Positions 7,801 to 11,377 of a stretch of 11,377 nt of DNA are shown here, piece by piece. The stretch's first letter is position 1, and every line of letters begins with the position of its first letter. The DNA comes from Campylobacteraceae bacterium (GTDB lineage: Bacteria; Campylobacterota; Campylobacteria; Campylobacterales; Sulfurospirillaceae), in the NCBI GenBank assembly GCA_027040375.1, contig JALUMJ010000065.1, positions 1-11,377 on the forward strand. The letters run 5' to 3'. The translations under genes and the position numbers were made by a program. Under the pieces are notes generated by a model. That model had not been told where the DNA came from. It searched no databases and saw only the letters and a program-made list of their open reading frames with translations.

Positions 7801-7982
7801 TCTTTTGCGATGCTAGCAGATAGATTTTCTATTACATCCACTGCAGCTAGTTTTTGTTCAAACACATCAGCTTTGTTGTATTGTGTGTAAGATATATATG
7901 AAAAATATGATGAGAATATAAAAAGTATAATAATCGGATACAAGCCAAGTATCTTCAGCGTATTTTGCATTTTGAGTTTCAT
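4836..7982 (-). CDS. NIT-domain hybrid histidine kinase with three receiver-like modules
   Basis: 1048 residues. Order: membrane helix (about 13-32); periplasmic nitrate/nitrite-sensing (NIT, PF08376-type) helical domain with the duplicated ERG signature at 61-63 and 183-185 (33-302); membrane helix (311-327); signalling helix (330-388), no clear HAMP; HisKA with SHEIRTP and phosphoacceptor H398; HATPase_c with N515, DTGIG (549-553) and GGTGLGL (578-584); receiver-like module 1 (634-745), degenerate; receiver 2 (771-890), intact, with E777-D778, phosphoacceptor D821, T854 and K876; receiver-like module 3 (930-1048), degenerate. The kinase core and receiver 2 look active. The ATG at 7982 is preceded by AGAGGT about 6 nt upstream. 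NIT domains bind nitrate/nitrite in NasR and related regulators, so the ligand is inferred, not shown. It lies between the HPt-like gene and the lone receiver, with gaps of 32 and 13 nt. Confidence 0.93.
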   Translation of the reverse strand: MKLKMQNTLKILGLYPIIILFIFSSYFSYISYTQYNKADVFEQKLAAVDVIENLSASIAKERGLSSIFIASNGKIVKSALLKQRQIVNQKIKSFYNYYKKNKPDNKIKRAISMLNKISKVRSSVDSFQNVNFNKIFFLRYSKINENLLQEINKLKDIVTNARGVSLTVSLISILKDIEYNGQERGFIAKILGQYVPFTQKDMKEYLKLSNKNGKFEPKNIKDIVSRVRISSIFNTRKNRRILKDVENTKADIILSAKDGDYSIDPVSWFKIMTLKINILEKSSKILQGSLKNEIKQYKNENIGQLISSGATWLISIIFMLMGFMISGQFKKNLSGLESVFKKVEKLAETKEEVDFSTSEGMSSAYTIIDKAIDNITQEKDNAKEASEAKSIFLANMSHEIRTPLNGIIGFTELLKNTDLDGEEKEFVDVIEKSSENLLEIINNILDLSKVESNKVEIDEILFSPIVEFENAIEVYGPKASEKGIHLSSYIDPTLNNYLKGDATKIKEVLINLMSNAVKFTPQSGHITTEIKREENAPKGKARINFSVQDTGIGVEKEKLKDIFNAFSQADSTITRKFGGTGLGLTISSKYISMMGGELALESEIGKGSKFYFTLEFDESISNEEKYENAFSEYNCAILSSEESPKPHSQFVYNYFTYFGSKVKFYNDFGSLKNLIYRSGCNIIVVDYDAISEEELIEYKKIKLPIILILKSSHQSKLDSLRTKYITPVFEPINMSKITRVLKSSHDILPTRAAAPRPSKTARKTMGTKFKADVLVAEDNEINQKLIKRTLEDLGLNITIAANGLQAFEERKIHDYDLIFMDIAMPIMDGVMSTREIIKYENEKNLPHVPIVAITANALKGDRERFMNEGLDEYITKPIKKDSIINVLNLFIQDLAVDQESTQPVDEIVSIEKIEKQPIIEKKPIQNKEDNKILVFKKSIIETKIFANIISKNYHKVEVAKNANDFKEKISKNFYSLIILDKEISSLDASTVAPLVEISNQEQQAGHTKIILFVDTSTPITDELKSQFDSVVANSINKADLESLIKENI

Positions 7983-8014
7983 TTTTTACCTCTTTTTTAG
8001 TTGTTTTGCCATGA

Positions 8015-9136
8015 CTAAGACAGTTGATTTTTTAGATTTTTAATTTTGCTATCAAATTTGCTCACATAATAATAAAATTTTTCTGTGTCATAATTGTTAG
8101 ATATCATGTTAAGTAATTTAACAAAATTTATCATTTTCAAGCTAGATGCTATCCCTTTTAATTGTAATATTTCATTTTTTATTGATTGCTTGTCTTTACT
8201 TAAATGGAGAATCTCGCTCATTTTTTTAGATTCACCTAAAAATTCATCCATAAATTTGGCTAAGTCTTCAAGATTAATTCCCGTATCGTCAATAATTTGT
8301 GCAAAATCAATATTTTCACCATCTGCCTCTTCATATTGCTCGGCAAAATTATTTGTTTCCCCTGTATGATTTTTTTCATCTGATATATTAGAGTCATTTT
8401 GTGTTTTAATTTCTATCTTGTCTTCTGGTTTATATGTTTTTTCTGGTGCTTGTATTTTTAAAATATCTTCTATTTTTTCTGTCTCATCAATATCATCAAA
8501 CATATCAACTTTCAATTTTATCGTGGAATCAGCACTTTTTTGGGTAACAACTTTTGCATCTTCTGGGATATTTTCTTTAATTTCAAAATCAGAGTTACTT
8601 TCTATAGAAAATGGTTCATTGCTACTTTCATTTTTTTCATTTTCAGCTATTGCTTCTTTATAGTCTTCTATTTCAAAGTCACTAACAAGGGAAAAAGTAT
8701 CCTTAACTTTAGCCTTTTTTTGTGCTATTGGTTCTTCAAGAATTGGTTCAAGTTCTGTATTTTGATTTTGTAAATATGGTTTTGTTGTGGTTGCAAAATC
8801 ATTTTCCAACTTGGAAATATTTATCTCTATGTTGTATAGGATGCTAGATTCATTTATCTCATCAAGAAGGAAGATTTCCATGATATCTAGTGTTGCTTCA
8901 ATTTCTGTGCCATTTTTATGTTTTAATAAGACATTTTTATTTGACACACCGCTGTGCAATGCATAATCAATCCAAGAGAAATTTTTAAATTTTGAAATAT
9001 ATCCTGGGTGATTTACAAACAAATCTGCAAAGTCATTGTGGTAACTTTTGAACTCTACCATATCTTCATAGCCGAGCATAAATAGTTCATTTTGACCTAT
9101 GCCTAAAAAATTACTTTTTTTATCATATAAAACCAA
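8015..9136 (-). CDS. PAS-like N-terminus, acidic linker and histidine-less HPt-like domain
   Basis: 373 residues. Residues 1-110 look like a PAS domain: Y-D start, LGY (21-23), W55 and KHKNG (72-76), then a strand-rich end. Residues about 125-280 are a low-complexity linker rich in Asp, Glu, Ser, Lys and Asn. Residues about 283-373 are helical and resemble a histidine phosphotransfer (HPt) domain: LAKFMDEFL (292-300), then L324-Q-L-K-G, where HPt proteins carry H-x-L-K-G. The phosphorylated histidine is therefore leucine (codon TTA at 8165-8167 on the minus strand, two base changes from His). No membrane segment, kinase or output domain. It precedes the hybrid kinase by 32 nt, so it is probably a partner of that system, perhaps a scaffold or inhibitor. 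Start TTG at 9136 with AAGGA 6 nt upstream; the frame begins close to the uvrC stop, which fits. Confidence 0.8.
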   Translation of the reverse strand: MVLYDKKSNFLGIGQNELFMLGYEDMVEFKSYHNDFADLFVNHPGYISKFKNFSWIDYALHSGVSNKNVLLKHKNGTEIEATLDIMEIFLLDEINESSILYNIEINISKLENDFATTTKPYLQNQNTELEPILEEPIAQKKAKVKDTFSLVSDFEIEDYKEAIAENEKNESSNEPFSIESNSDFEIKENIPEDAKVVTQKSADSTIKLKVDMFDDIDETEKIEDILKIQAPEKTYKPEDKIEIKTQNDSNISDEKNHTGETNNFAEQYEEADGENIDFAQIIDDTGINLEDLAKFMDEFLGESKKMSEILHLSKDKQSIKNEILQLKGIASSLKMINFVKLLNMISNNYDTEKFYYYVSKFDSKIKNLKNQLS

Positions 9137-9142
9137 GTCGTA

Positions 9143-9147
9143 TCCTT
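9143..9147 (-). promoter_or_regulatory. Shine-Dalgarno for the TTG start at 9136, within a small inverted repeat
   Basis: On the minus strand AAGGA lies 6 nt before TTG, supporting that start over downstream ones. It overlaps a dyad at 9141-9155 (TATCC/GGATA, 5-bp arms, 5-nt loop). A 5-bp stem of mostly A-U pairs is too weak to count as a regulatory structure by itself. Confidence 0.45.
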
Positions 9148-9189
9148 TTAGGATATTTTATTACATACTGTAACGAGGATAATTTTAGC

Positions 9190-11007
9190 TTAGAATTGCT
9201 TAAATGTATATAATTTTACTTTATTTTTGAGTGCAATTGCTTGTTTTTCGCCTATAATCATCTTTAATTCTCTCAAATTAGCATTATAAATAGCTTCAAA
9301 TGTTCCAAAATATGCCAATAATTTTTTCTCAGTCGCAAAACCGATGCCAGGAATTGTCGTAAGAAGATTGAGAAGATCTTTCTTCAGTTTCTTTTTTTGA
9401 TGAAATGTTATAGCAAATCTATGTGCTTCATCTCTAAGTTTTTGCAAGAAAAGTAGTCGTGTATCGCTTGTTTTTAGATTGAGTTTGATTGAGTTATAGT
9501 GGATTATATCTCGTGCACTTCCTCTTGATCTAACAGATTTTGCATCATGTTTTTCTTTGGAAATTCCTAATACATCTAATCTTATATTATTTTGTTTTAA
9601 GACTTCTTTGGCTAATTTTACAAGAGTGGAGCCTCCATCAATCAGCCATAAATTTGGTGGTGGATTTGTTGCAAAATCACTCACTCTTCTTTGTAATAAT
9701 TCTTTCATTTGGGAATATTCATCGATGGAATGTAGTATAAATTTTTTATAATCACTTTTTATAAATTTTTCTTCCCAAACAACCATGCCCCCAACTGTGG
9801 CTACTCCTCCAAGATGAGAGTTATCAAAAGTTTCTATGCGATATGGAATCTCATCTAAATCAAATAGATTTTTGATTTGAGTAAGTATATCTTTTTTATT
9901 TATCTCATTATTTAGCAAATATGCAGCATTTTGTTTTGAGAGTTTTATCAATTTTGCTTTATCGCCTATTTTTGGGTGAATTATTTTAATTTTTTTCTTA
10001 AATGTTATTTCTAGGTACTTCTCAATGTCCTCTTTGTCGATAAATTCATCGCCAACCAAAATATTTTTACATAACATTGGAGAATTTTGCTTATAAAATT
10101 GCAACAAAGCCCTTTTGTACAATTCATCTTTTTCAAATCCTTGCGTATTTTTAATGATATTATGATCTGTTGATACAATTTTCCCGTCTCTTAGAAAAAT
10201 TTTTATGATTGCAGCACTTTTTTCTTTGATATCAACGCAGAAGATATCTAGATTTTCTAAGTTAGCCAAATCAATACCAGTGCTTACATGTAAGGAGTTT
10301 TTTATCGCTTTTATCATGTCTCTAAGCTTGCTTGCTTCTTCGTAGTTTTGCATAGAAGCAGAAGCGAGCATCTTTTTTGTAAGTGGCTCAAGTAAGCTTT
10401 TTTTGTTTTTTAGCATAAAAAGTGCATTATCGACTATCTTTTTGTATTGGAGTTTATCAATTTTCCCAACACAAGGTGCGTGACATTTCCCTATCTGGTA
10501 AAACAGACAAGCTTTTTTGCTATTTAAACAGTTTTTCTTTTGCACTAATGGATGTAAAATATATAATGCTTCAAAAATTTCTCTTGACGAACTAGTAAAT
10601 GGACCAAAATATTTTATACCTTTTTTGTTTTCTATCTTTCTGCTGATTTCAAATCTTGGAAAATCTTGGGTTAAATCTATACTTATGTAGGGGTATGTTT
10701 TGTCATCTCTAAGCAGTATGTTGTATTTTGGTTTTAGCTGTTTTATGAGAGAATTTTCTAAGAGTAAGGCGTCATGTTCGTTTGCAACCAAGATATATCT
10801 AATATCTCTTGCTTCGCTGATCATTTTGTAAATTCTTGGGCTAAGGTTTGGTGAAGGCTGAAGTGCTGGAGTAAACCTGAAATAACTTTTCACTCTATTT
10901 TTTAAGTTTTTTGCTTTTCCTACATATAAAAGTTTGTCAAATTCATCAAAATATTGATAAACTCCACTACTGTTTGGAACTTTTTTTAAACTTTCAGTTA
11001 AGCCCAT
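9190..11007 (-). CDS. uvrC: UvrABC excinuclease subunit C
   Basis: UvrC makes both incisions on either side of a DNA lesion in nucleotide excision repair. Numbering from the ATG at 11007: GIY-YIG nuclease (about 8-90) with GVYQY, LYVGKAKN and ALLLE85; a four-cysteine cluster C160-x6-C167-x7-C175-x3-C179, the pattern proposed to hold an iron-sulphur cluster in UvrC; the UvrB-binding UVR motif (about 205-240); the RNase H-like 3'-side nuclease with FD395NSH, LID457GG and EAH529; and a C-terminal helix-hairpin-helix (about 549-605). It is full length (605 residues). A GTG at 11016 would add three residues but has no ribosome binding site, while the ATG start gives the usual UvrC N-terminus. It overlaps the upstream gene by 14 nt, so the two are translationally coupled. 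Confidence 0.95.
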   Translation of the reverse strand: MGLTESLKKVPNSSGVYQYFDEFDKLLYVGKAKNLKNRVKSYFRFTPALQPSPNLSPRIYKMISEARDIRYILVANEHDALLLENSLIKQLKPKYNILLRDDKTYPYISIDLTQDFPRFEISRKIENKKGIKYFGPFTSSSREIFEALYILHPLVQKKNCLNSKKACLFYQIGKCHAPCVGKIDKLQYKKIVDNALFMLKNKKSLLEPLTKKMLASASMQNYEEASKLRDMIKAIKNSLHVSTGIDLANLENLDIFCVDIKEKSAAIIKIFLRDGKIVSTDHNIIKNTQGFEKDELYKRALLQFYKQNSPMLCKNILVGDEFIDKEDIEKYLEITFKKKIKIIHPKIGDKAKLIKLSKQNAAYLLNNEINKKDILTQIKNLFDLDEIPYRIETFDNSHLGGVATVGGMVVWEEKFIKSDYKKFILHSIDEYSQMKELLQRRVSDFATNPPPNLWLIDGGSTLVKLAKEVLKQNNIRLDVLGISKEKHDAKSVRSRGSARDIIHYNSIKLNLKTSDTRLLFLQKLRDEAHRFAITFHQKKKLKKDLLNLLTTIPGIGFATEKKLLAYFGTFEAIYNANLRELKMIIGEKQAIALKNKVKLYTFKQF

Positions 11008-11377
11008 CTCGACCACTTTTTATACTTAATTTTATCTTTTCTAAAACTTCTCTAATTTCTTCATTTTTGGCACTATTCTCAAATTCACCCGTTGCTCGCT
11101 CAGTATATTGTAACTTATGATTTTTAGAGTCACTGATTTCTTTTAGAGTATTTTTGTTCGTCACAAAGGCTTTTATTTGATTAGATTTCATAAAATTACA
11201 CTCATTATCTATCTCAATTAGCTTATTTAATATGCTCTTTATCAAATTACTCTTATAATTAAACTCCATTTTTATGCCAGGGTGTTCGAGGACAAAAAAA
11301 AGTGTATCATTTTTTTGATATATAAATCTCGTAAATTCTCTGATACTCTTTGGCAATAAAGACAACAGTTTATTGTA
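10994..11377 (-). CDS. DUF721/DciA-like protein, 5' end cut by the window
   Basis: The frame is open to the right edge (127 codons visible). The first candidate start is TTG at 11365, but it has no ribosome binding site and the upstream codons (Y-N-K-L) stay open, so the true start probably lies outside. The visible part includes LLPKSIREFTRFIYQK, then LFFVLEHPG, EFNY and a helix IKSILNKL, followed by a charged helical tail. The order of strand, 'HP' turn, helix and 'L-N-K-L' resembles the DUF721 family, whose DciA members load the replicative helicase. This is a tentative family assignment from pattern alone. It overlaps uvrC by 14 nt. The N-terminus, which would decide the family, is missing. 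Confidence 0.6.
   Translation of the reverse strand, partial: YNKLLSLLPKSIREFTRFIYQKNDTLFFVLEHPGIKMEFNYKSNLIKSILNKLIEIDNECNFMKSNQIKAFVTNKNTLKEISDSKNHKLQYTERATGEFENSAKNEEIREVLEKIKLSIKSGRDGLN

Noticed and set aside
8300..8770. Low-complexity AT-rich stretch as a possible repeat array or CRISPR
   Set aside because: It encodes the acidic linker of the PAS/HPt-like protein; there are no regularly spaced identical repeats.
9141..9155. Inverted repeat TATCC/GGATA as a possible terminator after uvrC or riboswitch-like element
   Set aside because: A 5-bp A/T-rich stem without a following T tract is too weak; one arm is simply the ribosome binding site of the next gene.
1..11377. tRNA, rRNA, insertion sequence, prophage or attachment site
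   Set aside because: Genes are tightly packed, all gaps are at most 126 nt, and I saw no tRNA-like cloverleaf, transposase, integrase or direct-repeat boundary.

Overview
The window is an AT-rich stretch of bacterial chromosome with no RNA genes, insertion sequences, CRISPR arrays or phage genes that I can see. The protein features (a CoaX with a DAGSAITVD motif, a GatC-PilT pair, a nitrate/nitrite-sensor hybrid kinase, frequent TTG starts, tight operons) suggest a free-living Campylobacterota (epsilonproteobacterium), most like the Sulfurimonas/Sulfuricurvum group. That assignment comes from general protein resemblance, not from a database search.

Layout. (1) Positions 1-1143, minus strand: gatC (Glu/Asp-tRNA amidotransferase C subunit), then the first 280 codons of pilT (pilus retraction ATPase), which runs off the left edge. 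(2) 1144-1269: divergent promoter region with two recognisable -10 boxes and a 15-bp dyad. (3) 1270-4437, plus strand: a compact five-gene unit with gaps of at most 12 nt. It holds a YfgM-like membrane-anchored protein, a BamB-like beta-propeller lipoprotein (ATGA overlap), a small unknown protein, coaX (type III pantothenate kinase) and a short-form hisG. (4) 4442-11377, minus strand, converging on hisG with only 4 nt between stop codons. In transcription order: a DUF721/DciA-like protein cut by the right edge, uvrC (overlapping it), a PAS-like plus HPt-like protein, a 1048-residue NIT-domain hybrid histidine kinase, and a single-domain response regulator. No intergenic gap exceeds 126 nt.

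How the genes work together. YfgM and BamB are neighbours in E. coli too, where they serve periplasmic chaperoning and outer-membrane protein assembly, so this pair probably forms an envelope-biogenesis module. CoaX and HisG are housekeeping enzymes for coenzyme A and histidine. The most interesting part is 4442-9136. It looks like a self-contained phosphorelay whose membrane kinase has a periplasmic nitrate/nitrite-type sensor and three receiver-like modules, two of them degenerate. The adjacent HPt-like protein has leucine where the phosphorylated histidine should be, and the last gene is a lone receiver with no DNA-binding or enzymatic output. The output and the true phosphotransfer partner must lie elsewhere, or the HPt-like protein acts by binding.
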